From RH-AL1 sp964244495 (GTDB taxonomy: Bacteria; Pseudomonadota; Alphaproteobacteria; Rhizobiales; Beijerinckiaceae), in assembly GCA_964244495.1 (NCBI GenBank), contig CAXTIU010000010.1:62001-126000 (forward strand): DNA of 64,000 nucleotides, given 5' to 3'. The translations under genes and the position numbers were made by a program. The first letter of the stretch is position 1. Every line of letters begins with the position of its first letter. Below, piece after piece: positions 45,357-54,530 of the stretch. The notes beneath the pieces were generated by a model. The model ran no database searches and was not told where the DNA came from. It saw only the letters and a list, made by a program, of their open reading frames with translations.

Positions 45357-46340
45357 ATGCTGGCACGCACCGCCGACGCCATCTTCTGGGTCTCGCGCTA
45401 CGTGGAGCGGGCCGACTTCCTCGCGCGCATCATCCAGGCGACGCAGCGCCTCGCTGGGTTGCCCGCCGTCTACAACCAGGCCGCCGGCCGGGGCGAGGGC
45501 ACCGAGTGGGACAGCGTGCTCGAAGCCTCGGGCGCGGCGGACGCCTTCCGGCAGACCAGGGCCGTGGTGAACGAGTCCAACGTCGTCGAATTCCTCGCCT
45601 TCTCGATGGACAACCCGTCGTCGATCCGCAACTGCATCGCCAACGCGCGGTCCAACGCCCGCTCCATCCGCGTGGCGCTGACGACCGAGATGTGGGAGGC
45701 GATCAACGGCGCCTGGTTCGAGCTGGTCAAGTTCGAGCAGATGCACGCCGGCCGCGATTCGCTCGCGCGCGAGGACCTCACCCGCTTCCTCGACTTCGTC
45801 AAGAAAACCTCGCTCGACTTCGACGGCTGCGCCTACCGCACCATGCTGCGCAACGACGCCTACTGGTTCTCGCGGCTCGGCGTCTACATCGAGCGCGCCG
45901 ACAACACCGCCCGCATCCTCGACGTGAAATACAACGTGCTGCTGCCGGAGTCCGAGGTGGTGGGCGGCTCGCTCGACTACTTCCAGTGGACGGCGATCCT
46001 GCGCGCGGTGTCGGCCAACACCGCCTACCACTGGGTGTACAAGCAGTCCGTCAAGCCGTGGCTGGTCGCCGACCTGCTGATCCTCAAGCCGGACATGCCG
46101 CGCTCGCTGATCGCCTGCTACGACAACATCGTCACCTTCCTCGACTACATCGGCCGCGCCTACGGCCGCCAGGGCCCGGCGCAGCGCCAGGCCCGCGAGA
46201 TCTACGAGCGGCTGTCGAAGGCGACCACTCGGGAAATCTTCCAGTCCGGGCTGCACGAGTTCATCACCGGCTTCGTCGAGCAGAACGGGCGGCTCGGCGA
46301 GGCGATCGGGGTGCAGTACCTGGCGATGCTGGCGGCGTGA
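45357..46340 (+). CDS. alpha-E domain protein
   Basis: A 327-residue helical alpha-E (DUF403) protein: MLARTADAIFWVSRYVERAD at the start, RNDAYWFSRLGVYIERADNT in the middle, and long amphipathic helices throughout. It is the constant partner of the circularly permuted ATP-grasp protein directly upstream (three-base gap), and the two likely form a complex. A transglutaminase-like gene often joins them in other genomes; none is here. Confidence 0.9.
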   Translation: MLARTADAIFWVSRYVERADFLARIIQATQRLAGLPAVYNQAAGRGEGTEWDSVLEASGAADAFRQTRAVVNESNVVEFLAFSMDNPSSIRNCIANARSNARSIRVALTTEMWEAINGAWFELVKFEQMHAGRDSLAREDLTRFLDFVKKTSLDFDGCAYRTMLRNDAYWFSRLGVYIERADNTARILDVKYNVLLPESEVVGGSLDYFQWTAILRAVSANTAYHWVYKQSVKPWLVADLLILKPDMPRSLIACYDNIVTFLDYIGRAYGRQGPAQRQAREIYERLSKATTREIFQSGLHEFITGFVEQNGRLGEAIGVQYLAMLAA

Positions 46341-46399
46341 GCCTGTCGGGCACGCCGCGAGCCGCGCGGCGGGTAACGCTTGAACCTGGAAGGATGCCC

Positions 46400-46738
46400 A
46401 TGGCCCACCTCGCGATCACCCCCCACGCCGGCCCGGTCAGGATCGTCTGGCGCGGCCACGTCGTGGCGTCATCCGACCACGCGCTCGACCTCGTCGAGGG
46501 CGGCGGCCGGCCCGTGCTCTACGTGCCGCGCGCCGACGCCGACATGGCCTACTTCACCAGGACGGCGCGCACCACGCGCTGCCCGTGGAAGGGCGAGGCC
46601 GGCTACTTCACCCTGCACCACGGCGACGAGCGGGCGGACAACGCGGTGTGGACCTACGAGCAGCCGATCGCCGGCGCGATGGCCATCAAGGAGCACCTCG
46701 CCTTCTACCCGGACCAGGTGACGATCGAAGAAACGTGA
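46400..46738 (+). CDS. DUF427 protein
   Basis: A 112-residue single-domain DUF427 protein: RIVWRGHVVASSDHALDL, VLYVPRADADM, and the conserved TTRCPWKGEAGYFTL segment. The fold is a small beta structure; function unknown. Two ATGs are close: 46394 and 46400. GGAAGG sits at the right distance for the second. It follows alpha-E by 60 bp on the same strand. Confidence 0.88.
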   Translation: MAHLAITPHAGPVRIVWRGHVVASSDHALDLVEGGGRPVLYVPRADADMAYFTRTARTTRCPWKGEAGYFTLHHGDERADNAVWTYEQPIAGAMAIKEHLAFYPDQVTIEET

Positions 46739-46999
46739 TCCGTCCGCACCCATGGTCGCCGGCGCGGCGGCGGACGGTGACAACGGCCCCGTCCTCGCGA
46801 GCGGTGCGGCTCGGGAGCCGTGGGACACCCCCGGTGGAGGCCGTCGCCGGTCACCGATCGTTTACCGTGAATGTAATGAACGTATAAACCAAGACGGAAG
46901 ACGCTCGTACGCCCGCGTCCTCTTTCCCTCGAGCTATAATCGTCGTTAAAAATTAGGCTTTACGGTCTTCCGCATCGTTCGAGTGCGTGGAGTCCCGGT

Positions 47000-48043
47000 A
47001 TGTCGGCCCGAGTTGTTTGCTGCCTGTCGCTGATCGGTCTCACGGCGGGGCCGCTCGCCCTTCCACCGGGCTCGGCCTCGGCCGATACCATCGTCATTCC
47101 CGGCATCACCACCGTGGACCGGACGCACCCGCGGGCGGGCTATCGCCAGGCGGCTTTCCCGCCGCCGCAGTACGACTTGCTCCGCCGGCGCGTTCCGTTG
47201 GCGCTCAAGGCGCGTCCCACCTACCGGCAGGCCGACACGAACTTCCCGCCGCCGGGCGGCCGGTTCGGCGGCGGGTTCTTGGAATACGTGCTGACCGGCG
47301 GCCGGCCCGAGCCGGTGTCGCCCGATTCGGACCCATCATCGGAGCCCGTGTCCCCGTCGCCCCTGGCGAACTTCTTCTCGCCCGGTCCCTACGCCGCGCC
47401 GAACCCCGGTCCGCTCAGCGCGATCCGCTCCAACCTGCCGGTCGGCGGGCTGCCGCCGGCGCTGCCGGCCTACGGCGTCGAGCCGCAGGCGACCGCCGCT
47501 CCACAAGCCTACGCCGCACCCCCGCCGCCGGTGATCTACGCCGATCCCGTCGCCCTCGCCGCGCCGCGCGGCGACGTGCGGCCGGGCGACCGGCCGCTCG
47601 ACCCGTCCTTCGAGCGCCAGGAGGTCGCCTACGCCGGCGACGAGCGGCCGGGCACGATCATCATCGACACGCCGGGCAAGCACCTGTTCCTCGTGCGGCC
47701 GGGCGGCCGGGCGCTGCGCTACGGGATCGGCGTCGGCCGTCCCGGCTTCGAGTGGGCCGGCGTGAAGCGCATCTCGCGCAAGGCGGAATGGCCGGGCTGG
47801 ACGCCGCCGTCCGAGATGCTGAAGCGCCGCCCCGATCTGCCGCGCCACATGGCGGGCGGCGAGGCCAACCCGCTCGGCGCCCGCGCGCTCTACCTCGGCT
47901 CGTCGATGTACCGCATCCACGGCACCAACGAGCCGGGGACCATCGGCACCAACGTGTCGTCGGGGTGCATCCGCATGATGAACGCCGACGTCATCGATCT
48001 TTACGGCCGCGTCGGCGTGGGCACGCGCGTGGTGGTGCTGTGA
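47000..48043 (+). CDS. L,D-transpeptidase (YkuD domain), paralogue 3
   Basis: A 347-residue YkuD-family transpeptidase with signal peptide (about 1-28), a long Pro/Ala/Tyr linker (about 30-205), and a domain starting GTIIIDTPGKHLFLV, then EWPGWTPP, HGTNEP (His307) and SSGCIRM (Cys323), ending VVVL. The core matches the two at 32-34 kb, while the linker is the longest of the set, which may set how far it reaches from the membrane. An AT-rich segment with TATAAT at 46935 lies upstream. Confidence 0.93.
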   Translation: MSARVVCCLSLIGLTAGPLALPPGSASADTIVIPGITTVDRTHPRAGYRQAAFPPPQYDLLRRRVPLALKARPTYRQADTNFPPPGGRFGGGFLEYVLTGGRPEPVSPDSDPSSEPVSPSPLANFFSPGPYAAPNPGPLSAIRSNLPVGGLPPALPAYGVEPQATAAPQAYAAPPPPVIYADPVALAAPRGDVRPGDRPLDPSFERQEVAYAGDERPGTIIIDTPGKHLFLVRPGGRALRYGIGVGRPGFEWAGVKRISRKAEWPGWTPPSEMLKRRPDLPRHMAGGEANPLGARALYLGSSMYRIHGTNEPGTIGTNVSSGCIRMMNADVIDLYGRVGVGTRVVVL

Positions 48044-48071
48044 CCGGCCGAACCCGTCGGACGGCGGAGCC

Positions 48072-48821
48072 TCACGTGTCGTAGCTCTGGTCGTCGGACG
48101 CGTCCTGGGCGGCGTCCTGGTCCTGGTCGGCGTCCTGCTGGTAGTCGGCGTTCGTGGCACCGCCGTCCCCCTGGTCACCGTAATAGTTGTTCACGACCGT
48201 ATCGCCGCCACCCATGCCTCCGCCCATGCCACCCATGCCCGAGGCGATGCCGAGCGCATCGTTGTGGCCCCCGAAGAGGCCCCTCATCGAGTCGGCGAGC
48301 AACACGCCGCCGGCGACGCCGGCCGCCGCGCCGAGCGCCCCGTGCAGGAAGCCACCCCCGCCGCCCGCCTGCGGCGCCGGCTGACCACCCCACGGGCCGC
48401 CCTGCTGCTGCGGCGCGAAGCCGCCCTGCTGGGCGGGATAGCCGCCGCCCTGAGGGTACCCGCCGCCCTGGGGAAATCCCCCTTGCGCGCCGCCCTGGTT
48501 CCAGACGGGGGGACGCGGGGCGGACGCCTGGCTTGACTGGCCGCCGCCGAACAAGCCCGACAGGAACCCGCCGCTCGGCTGCGCCGGCGCGCGCTGCTGG
48601 AGGCTCTGGTTCTCCTGCTCGAGCTGCTGGAGGCGCTGGTTCGCCGCCTGCAGCGCCTGATCCTGCACGATCACCGTCTGCGACAGGAGGTAGGCCGCGT
48701 AGGGCTGCTGGCGCAGGTTGTCGGTGATCAGCTGCTCGGCCTCGCGGTCGCGCGGATTGTTGGCGTTGGGCCGCATCCGGTCGAACAATCCCTGCAGGAG
48801 CTGGCGCTCTTCGGGTGACAT
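48072..48821 (-). CDS. DUF2076 protein
   Basis: A 249-residue DUF2076 family protein. N-terminal helical part: SPEERQLLQGLFDRMRPNAN and a coiled coil around 55-75; then a Gly/Gln/Pro-rich middle with GGYPQGG repeats, a glycine-rich hydrophobic stretch (about 150-180, GALGAAAGVAGGVLLADSM), and an Asp/Gln-rich acidic tail. The family has no proven function; it is often called a periplasmic ligand-binding sensor by automated annotation. Convergent with the transpeptidase gene. Confidence 0.85.
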   Translation of the reverse strand: MSPEERQLLQGLFDRMRPNANNPRDREAEQLITDNLRQQPYAAYLLSQTVIVQDQALQAANQRLQQLEQENQSLQQRAPAQPSGGFLSGLFGGGQSSQASAPRPPVWNQGGAQGGFPQGGGYPQGGGYPAQQGGFAPQQQGGPWGGQPAPQAGGGGGFLHGALGAAAGVAGGVLLADSMRGLFGGHNDALGIASGMGGMGGGMGGGDTVVNNYYGDQGDGGATNADYQQDADQDQDAAQDASDDQSYDT

Positions 48822-49007
48822 GGTGTTCTCCAATCCTTGGCTTCCAACGGGGACATTCGCGGGCTCGGCGCGCCGCGCGCACAATATGGGGCACCTGCCG
48901 CTGCGCCGAAAGGGCGCGGCGCGATGAGCCGGAGGGGGCGTCGGGACGAGCCCGACCTTGCCCCTCCCTTCTGCCCCCCGTAAGGACAATCCTTCGACGA
49001 AGGGCGG

Positions 49008-50582
49008 ATGATGGATCAAGGCAAGGGCGGGGACAAGGACGGGAGCGGGACGCGGGCGCGCCTGCCGCGCGGCTTGAGCGATCGCGGGCCGGCCGCCATC
49101 CGCGCCACGCAGCGCATGCTGGAGCGCATTCGCGCGGTGTACGAGTTGTATGGCTTCGAGGCGGTGGAAACGCCGCTCATCGAGTACACCGACGCGCTGG
49201 GCAAGTTCCTGCCGGATCTCGACCGGCCCAACGAGGGCGTGTTCTCGTTCCAAGACGACGACGAACAGTGGCTGAGCCTGCGCTACGACCTGACCGCGCC
49301 GCTCGCCCGCCACGTCGCCGAGAACTTCGACCGCCTGCCCAAGCCCTACCGCTCGTACCGCGTCGGCCCGGTGTTCCGCAACGAGAAGCCGGGGCCGGGA
49401 CGCTTCCGGCAGTTCACCCAGTTCGACGCCGACACGGTGGGCTCGAGCTCGGTCGCCGCCGACGCGGAGATGTGCATGATGGCCGCCGACACGCTGGAGG
49501 CGCTCGGCATCGCGCGCGGCGACTACGTGGTCAAGGTCAACAACCGCAAGGTGCTCGACGGGGTGATGGAGGCGATTGGGCTCGGCGGGGCGGAGCACGC
49601 CGGGCGCCGCCTCACCGTGCTGCGGGCGATGGACAAGTTCGACAAGTTCGGGGTGGACGGCGTGCGCCTTCTGCTCGGACCGGGCCGCCGCGACGAGTCG
49701 GGCGACGTCACCAAGGGCGCGGGGCTCGATCCCGAACAGGTCGACCGCGTGCTCGCCGTGCTCGACGCCAAGGCCGCCACCAACGAACTGACGGTGCAGC
49801 TGCTCACCGCCGCCTTCGCCGACACGCCGCGCGGGCGCGAGGGCGTCGACGAACTGCTCGCCATCGCGGCGCTCGTCACCGAGTATCCCGACAGGATCGT
49901 GATCGACCCATCCGTGGTACGCGGCCTGGAATATTACACCGGCCCGGTGTTCGAGGCGGAGCTGACCTTCGCCGTCAAGGGCGACGACGGGCGGCCGATC
50001 CGGTTCGGCTCGGTCGGCGGCGGCGGGCGCTACGACGGGCTGGTCGGCCGCTTCCGCGGCGAGGACGTGCCGGCCACCGGCTTCTCCATCGGCGTGTCGC
50101 GGCTCATGGCGGCGCTCCAGGCGATCGGCTCGCCCCTCGTCACGGAAGCCAAGCCACGCGGGCCCGTGGTCGTGCTGGTGCTCGATCGCGGCGAGATCGC
50201 CCGCACCCAGGCCATGGTGTCGGCGCTGCGGAGCGCGGACCCGCCCATCGCCGCCGAACTCTACCTCGGCGCGGCCGGCATGAACGCGCAGCTCAAATAC
50301 GCCGACCGGCGCGGCGCGGTCTGCGCGGTCATCCAGGGCTCCAACGAGCGCGACCATCCGGACGGGCCGCAGGTGGTGGTGCGCGACCTCGTGCTCGGCG
50401 CGCGGCTCGCCAAGGCGACCAAGGACCGGGCCGACTACGTCGAGTTGCGCGCCAAGGCGCAGGTCACGGTGGCGCAGGCGGCCCTGGTCGACCAGGTGCG
50501 CGCCGTGCTGGACCGGCACGGCGCCGGCCCGGCGGCGTCGCGGGACATCGGACCGGAGGGCGGACCCAACCCGATGCCCTGA
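49008..50582 (+). CDS. hisS: histidine--tRNA ligase
   Basis: Histidyl-tRNA synthetase, about 524 residues, a class II enzyme charging tRNA-His. Motif 2 region YRVGPVFRNEKPGPGRFRQF, histidine-binding VVRGLEYYTGPVFEAEL and motif 3 GVSRLMAAL, followed by a C-terminal anticodon-binding domain (from about 380, VVVLVLDRGE). That domain separates it from the shorter HisZ. The first of two adjacent ATGs follows AAGGGCGG. The last 20 residues are a Gly/Pro tail. Confidence 0.95.
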   Translation: MMDQGKGGDKDGSGTRARLPRGLSDRGPAAIRATQRMLERIRAVYELYGFEAVETPLIEYTDALGKFLPDLDRPNEGVFSFQDDDEQWLSLRYDLTAPLARHVAENFDRLPKPYRSYRVGPVFRNEKPGPGRFRQFTQFDADTVGSSSVAADAEMCMMAADTLEALGIARGDYVVKVNNRKVLDGVMEAIGLGGAEHAGRRLTVLRAMDKFDKFGVDGVRLLLGPGRRDESGDVTKGAGLDPEQVDRVLAVLDAKAATNELTVQLLTAAFADTPRGREGVDELLAIAALVTEYPDRIVIDPSVVRGLEYYTGPVFEAELTFAVKGDDGRPIRFGSVGGGGRYDGLVGRFRGEDVPATGFSIGVSRLMAALQAIGSPLVTEAKPRGPVVVLVLDRGEIARTQAMVSALRSADPPIAAELYLGAAGMNAQLKYADRRGAVCAVIQGSNERDHPDGPQVVVRDLVLGARLAKATKDRADYVELRAKAQVTVAQAALVDQVRAVLDRHGAGPAASRDIGPEGGPNPMP

Positions 50583-50638
50583 CCTGTCGCGTACGTCGGA
50601 TGGTCGGAAAACCGCCGCGCACGTGTCGGTCCGTTACG

Positions 50639-50935
50639 TCAGAAGCGGCCGTAGCCGAACGGGCCGAAGAAGGGGCGCCCGAAGAACGGCCCCCCGAAGA
50701 AGGGGCGGTAGAACGGGTACGGCCGGAAGAAGGGGTAGGGTCGCGCGTACACGACCGGGCGCTCCACGATGACCGGGCGCTCGACGATGACGCGGCGCTC
50801 CACGATGACCCGGCGATGATGGAACGGCCGGTGGTAGATGGGATAATCGTAATCCGCCGCGCGGGCGGTGCCGGCGAGGCTCGCCACGGCGAGGGCGGAC
50901 AGGAGGATGGTCGGCAATAGGCGCATGGTTCTCAT
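50639..50935 (-). CDS. small secreted Arg/Phe/Pro-rich repeat protein
   Basis: A 98-residue (or 95, from ATG 50926) protein with signal peptide 1-26 ending TARAA and a mature part made of short repeats: three RRVIVE/RPVIVE hexapeptides followed by an aromatic run of RPF, FFGG and FGR units. It has no cysteines and is highly basic, suggesting a small surface or periplasmic structural protein. Such proteins are common in Rhizobiales but of unknown role. Confidence 0.65.
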   Translation of the reverse strand: MRTMRLLPTILLSALAVASLAGTARAADYDYPIYHRPFHHRRVIVERRVIVERPVIVERPVVYARPYPFFRPYPFYRPFFGGPFFGRPFFGPFGYGRF

Positions 50936-51019
50936 TCCCGATTAAGCGAATGCCGCGACCTTCGCCGGCATTGCCTGAACGGGGGATGAAAATCGCCTTC
51001 AGCTTCGGTGCAGCCGGCC

Positions 51020-52957
51020 TCAGTGCAGGGTCGCCCGCCGCGTCGGCCTGCCGCGGCCCCGCCCGGGCGCCCCGTTCGCGCCCTCGGCCGTCTCGCTGAA
51101 GAGTTCGGCGAGCTTCTCCGTCATCGCGCCGCCGAGTTCCTCCGCGTCGACGATCGTCACCGCGCGGCGATAGTAGCGCGTCACGTCGTGGCCGATGCCG
51201 ATGGCGATCAGCTCGACCGGCGAGCGGGTCTCGATCTCCTCGATCTGGTAGCGCAGGTGGCGCTCCAGGTAGTTGCCGGGGTTGACCGACAGGGTCGAGT
51301 CGTCGACCGGCGCGCCGTCGGAGATCATCATCAGGATCTTGCGCTGCTCGGGGCGGGCGAGCAACCGCTTGTGCGCCCAGTCCAGCGCCTCGCCGTCGAT
51401 GTTCTCCTTCAGCAGGCCCTCGCGCATCATCAGCCCGAGGTTCTTCCGCGCGCGGCGCCACGGCGCGTCGGCGGACTTGTAGATGATGTGGCGCAGGTCG
51501 TTGAGGCGGCCGGGCGAGCCGGGCTTGCCGGCTTGCAGCCACGCCTCGCGCGCGGCGCCGCCCTTCCACGCCCGCGTGGTGAAGCCGAGGATCTCCACCT
51601 TGACGCCGCAGCGCTCCAGCGTGCGGGCGAGGATGTCGGCGCAGGTCGCCGCCACCGTGATCGGCCGCCCGCGCATCGAGCCGGAATTGTCGAGCAGCAG
51701 CGTCACCACCGTGTCGCGGAAGGTCATGTCCTTCTCGCGCTTGAACGAGAGGGGCTGCTGCGGGTCGATGATGATGCGCGGCAGGCGGGAAGGATCGAGC
51801 ATCCCCTCCTCCAGATCGAACTCCCAGGATCGGTTCTGCTGCGCCATCAGCCGGCGCTGCAGCCGGTTGGCGAGACGCGCGACGATCGACGACAGGTTCT
51901 GCAGCTGCTTGTCGAGGAAAGAGCGCAGGCGGTCGAGTTCCTCGGGGTCGCACAGGTCCTCGGCCGCGATGATCTCGTCGTTGCCCCGGCTGAACGCCTT
52001 GTAGTCGGGGCCGCGCGGCTCGGCGCGTCCGGGCGCCGGCGCGCGCTTGGCGTCGGAGGCTTGGTCCTCGTCGGAGTACTCCGCATCCTCGCTCGACTCG
52101 CCGCTCGGCGCCTCGGAGGCGTCCATCGCGGATTCGTCGAGATCCTCGGAGGAGGCTTCCGCCTTCTCGCTCTGCATGCCCTCCTCGGAGCGCTCGGCGT
52201 CGCCCTGGCGCTCCTCGTCCTGCTCGCCCTCGCCCGGCGCGTCGTCGGGCGCGTCGTTCTCGTCCTCCTGGTCGTTGCCGGAGGATTCCTCGCCCATGTC
52301 GAGCGCCGCCAGCAGCTTGTGGACGAACTGCGCGAACACGCGCTGGTTCTCGATCGCCGGCCCGAGCTTGTCGAGGTCGCGGCCGATCCGCTCCTCGATC
52401 CACGGGCGCCACAGGTCGACGACGCGCTCGCCGCTCTTCGGCGGCTTGGCGCCGGTCAGCCGCTCGCGGACCATCAGCGCCAGGGCTTCCTCCAGCGGCG
52501 CCTCGGTGCGCTGCGTGATCTCGGGGTAGCGCGCGCGGATCATCCGGTCGTCGAGCATCGCGGCGAGGTTGCCGGCGACGCCGGTCATGCGGCGCGCGCC
52601 GATCGCCTCGACGCGGGCCTGCTCCACGGCGTCGAAGCAGGCGCGGGCCGCCTGCGCCTGCGGCATCAGGCGGCGATGCACCTCGCCGTCGTGGCAGGTC
52701 ATGCGCAGCGCCATCGCGTCGGCGTGGCCCCGCACGATCGCCGCGTCGCGGGCGTCCAGCTTGCGCCCCGGCTCCGGCAGGCGCGCCTTGGCGCCCTCGG
52801 ACGAACGGACGAGGTTGGGACGCTCGGGCGCGTAGGTGACCTCGAGGTCGGGCGCGCGGGCCAGCGCGCGCATGCAGCCGGCCACCGCGCGCTTGAACGG
52901 CTCCTGCGGCGCCTCGACCTTCTGCGGCGGCTTCTGGTTGGTGCTCACGTCACTCAC
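51020..52957 (-). CDS. cobT: cobaltochelatase subunit CobT
   Basis: CobT, 645 residues, part of the ATP-dependent CobNST complex that inserts cobalt into hydrogenobyrinic acid a,c-diamide in aerobic vitamin B12 synthesis. N-terminal globular part, a long very acidic Glu/Asp/Ser linker (about 230-320), and a C-terminal von Willebrand A domain with the metal-binding DNSGSMRG. CobT assembles with the AAA+ CobS next door. The GTG start overlaps the DUF29 stop; GTG at 52948 is also possible. Confidence 0.95.
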   Translation of the reverse strand: MSDVSTNQKPPQKVEAPQEPFKRAVAGCMRALARAPDLEVTYAPERPNLVRSSEGAKARLPEPGRKLDARDAAIVRGHADAMALRMTCHDGEVHRRLMPQAQAARACFDAVEQARVEAIGARRMTGVAGNLAAMLDDRMIRARYPEITQRTEAPLEEALALMVRERLTGAKPPKSGERVVDLWRPWIEERIGRDLDKLGPAIENQRVFAQFVHKLLAALDMGEESSGNDQEDENDAPDDAPGEGEQDEERQGDAERSEEGMQSEKAEASSEDLDESAMDASEAPSGESSEDAEYSDEDQASDAKRAPAPGRAEPRGPDYKAFSRGNDEIIAAEDLCDPEELDRLRSFLDKQLQNLSSIVARLANRLQRRLMAQQNRSWEFDLEEGMLDPSRLPRIIIDPQQPLSFKREKDMTFRDTVVTLLLDNSGSMRGRPITVAATCADILARTLERCGVKVEILGFTTRAWKGGAAREAWLQAGKPGSPGRLNDLRHIIYKSADAPWRRARKNLGLMMREGLLKENIDGEALDWAHKRLLARPEQRKILMMISDGAPVDDSTLSVNPGNYLERHLRYQIEEIETRSPVELIAIGIGHDVTRYYRRAVTIVDAEELGGAMTEKLAELFSETAEGANGAPGRGRGRPTRRATLH

Positions 52958-53450
52958 CGTCGGGCGCGTAGGGCGCTTCCATGATCCGCTCCCAGGCGTA
53001 GGGGCATACGGCGGGGAAGACGCCGAGCTTCCGCTTCGGCTCGGTGCTCGCGCGCAACCGCGCGCAACCATGCGCTCGACGAAGGGCCTCGCGCGTTCTC
53101 AGGCTCGGGCTGTCATGGAAATCCTCCCTCGCGCGCCGGCGATGTTCCAGGATCGCGTTGACCCGAGATCGGCTTCGCCTGGACGGCTGGTGATCCCACT
53201 TCGGCGTGTGCGGGAGAGTTACTTCCAAGCCGCTCGCGAACGACTTGAATTCGCTCTTGCCCGCGCTCTCGATCTCGTCGGCCACGTTGAGGAGGTCGAC
53301 GGGGTCGAACCGCCCGGCGCGGATGTGCGCCGCCCGCTCGAACGCCCACCGGTCGGTGTCGTCGACGCGCGGCAGGGCGGCATCGGCCGGAGCCTCGCGC
53401 GCCGGGATGGACGGCGCGGGGGTCGCGCGGGCAGCCGATCCCTCGCTCAT
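52950..53450 (-). CDS. DUF29 protein between cobS and cobT
   Basis: A 166-residue DUF29 family protein. After an Ala/Pro-rich start come DRWAFERAAHIRAGRFDPVD, the hallmark VADEIESAGKSE (about 57-68), HTPKWDHQP, a basic HRRRAREDF stretch, PSLRTREAL and FPAVCPYAWERIM. DUF29 proteins have no established function and are common in cyanobacteria and alphaproteobacteria. Its stop overlaps the cobT start by eight bases and it starts 17 bp after the cobS stop, so it is embedded in the cobaltochelatase operon. Confidence 0.85.
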   Translation of the reverse strand: MSEGSAARATPAPSIPAREAPADAALPRVDDTDRWAFERAAHIRAGRFDPVDLLNVADEIESAGKSEFKSFASGLEVTLPHTPKWDHQPSRRSRSRVNAILEHRRRAREDFHDSPSLRTREALRRAHGCARLRASTEPKRKLGVFPAVCPYAWERIMEAPYAPDGE

Positions 53451-53467
53451 CGCCGTCCCCTCGTCCC

Positions 53468-54496
53468 TCAGCTCATCACGACGTTGACGGCGCTCTCCGG
53501 CAGCTCCTGGCCGAAGCAGCGCTGGTAGAACTCCGCGACCAGCGTCCGCTCCAGCTCGTCGCACTTGTTGAGGAAGGTCAGCCGGAACGCGAAGCCGATG
53601 TCGCCGAAGATCTCGGCGTTCTCCGCCCAGGTGATCACGGTGCGCGGGCTCATCACCGTGGAAAGGTCGCCGGCGACGAAGCTGTTGCGGGTGAGGTCGG
53701 CGACGCGGACCATCTTCGAGATCAGCTCGCGGCCGCCCTTGCCGTCCTTGCCCTTGCCGTCCTTGTTGTGGGCGGCGACGAACTTCGGCACCTTGGCCTG
53801 CACGATGTCCACCTCGCGGTCGTGCGGCAGGTAGTTCAGCGTGGCGACGATCGACCAGCGGTCCATCTGGCCCTGGTTGATCTGCTGGGTGCCGTGGTAA
53901 AGGCCGGACGTGTCGCCCAGCCCGATCGTGTTGGTGGTCGCGAACAGGCGGAAGGCCGGGTGCGGCCGGATCACGCGGCTCTGGTCGAGCAGGGTCAGGC
54001 GGCCGGCGACCTCCAGCACGCGCTGGATGACGAACATCACGTCGGGCCGCCCCGCGTCGTACTCGTCGAAGCAGAGCGCGACGTTGTTCTGCAGCGCCCA
54101 GGGCAGGATGCCGTCCTTGAACTCGGTGACCTGCTTGCCGTCCTTCAGCACGATGGCGTCCTTGCCGACGAGGTCGACGCGGGACACGTGGCTGTCGAGG
54201 TTCACGCGGACGCAAGGCCAGTTGAGGCGCGCCGCCACCTGCTCGATATGCGTCGATTTGCCGGTGCCGTGATAGCCGGTCACCATCACGCGGCGGTTGC
54301 GGGCGAAGCCGGCGAGGATGGCGAGCGTGGTGTCCTTGTCGAAAAGGTAGTCGGGATCGAGGTCGGGAACGTGCTGCTCGCTCGCGGAATAGGCCGGCGC
54401 CTCCATGTCGCTGTCGATGCCGAAGAGCTGGCGGACGGAAACCTTCATGTCCGGCAGGCCGCCCGCGCGGCTCTCGTCGATGATAACGCTTTGCAT
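53468..54496 (-). CDS. cobS: cobaltochelatase subunit CobS
   Basis: CobS, 342 residues, AAA+ MoxR-like ATPase of the cobalt chelatase. N-terminal SVRQLFGIDSDMEAPAYS, Walker A GYHGTGKST (74-82), Walker B ALCFDEYDAGR, sensor segment LFATTNTIG. With CobT it forms the ring that drives CobN; cobN is not in the window. Lies in the order J-domain protein, cobS, DUF29, cobT. Confidence 0.97.
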   Translation of the reverse strand: MQSVIIDESRAGGLPDMKVSVRQLFGIDSDMEAPAYSASEQHVPDLDPDYLFDKDTTLAILAGFARNRRVMVTGYHGTGKSTHIEQVAARLNWPCVRVNLDSHVSRVDLVGKDAIVLKDGKQVTEFKDGILPWALQNNVALCFDEYDAGRPDVMFVIQRVLEVAGRLTLLDQSRVIRPHPAFRLFATTNTIGLGDTSGLYHGTQQINQGQMDRWSIVATLNYLPHDREVDIVQAKVPKFVAAHNKDGKGKDGKGGRELISKMVRVADLTRNSFVAGDLSTVMSPRTVITWAENAEIFGDIGFAFRLTFLNKCDELERTLVAEFYQRCFGQELPESAVNVVMS

Positions 54497-54530
54497 GAGT
54501 CTCTTCCGTTGGCGCCGGAGCGAGTGCCCG

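Noticed and set aside
52950..54215. A 421-codon frame joining the DUF29 gene to antisense-like sequence inside cobS
   Set aside because: The portion above 53450 is an alternative frame of cobS; DUF29 begins at the ATG there.
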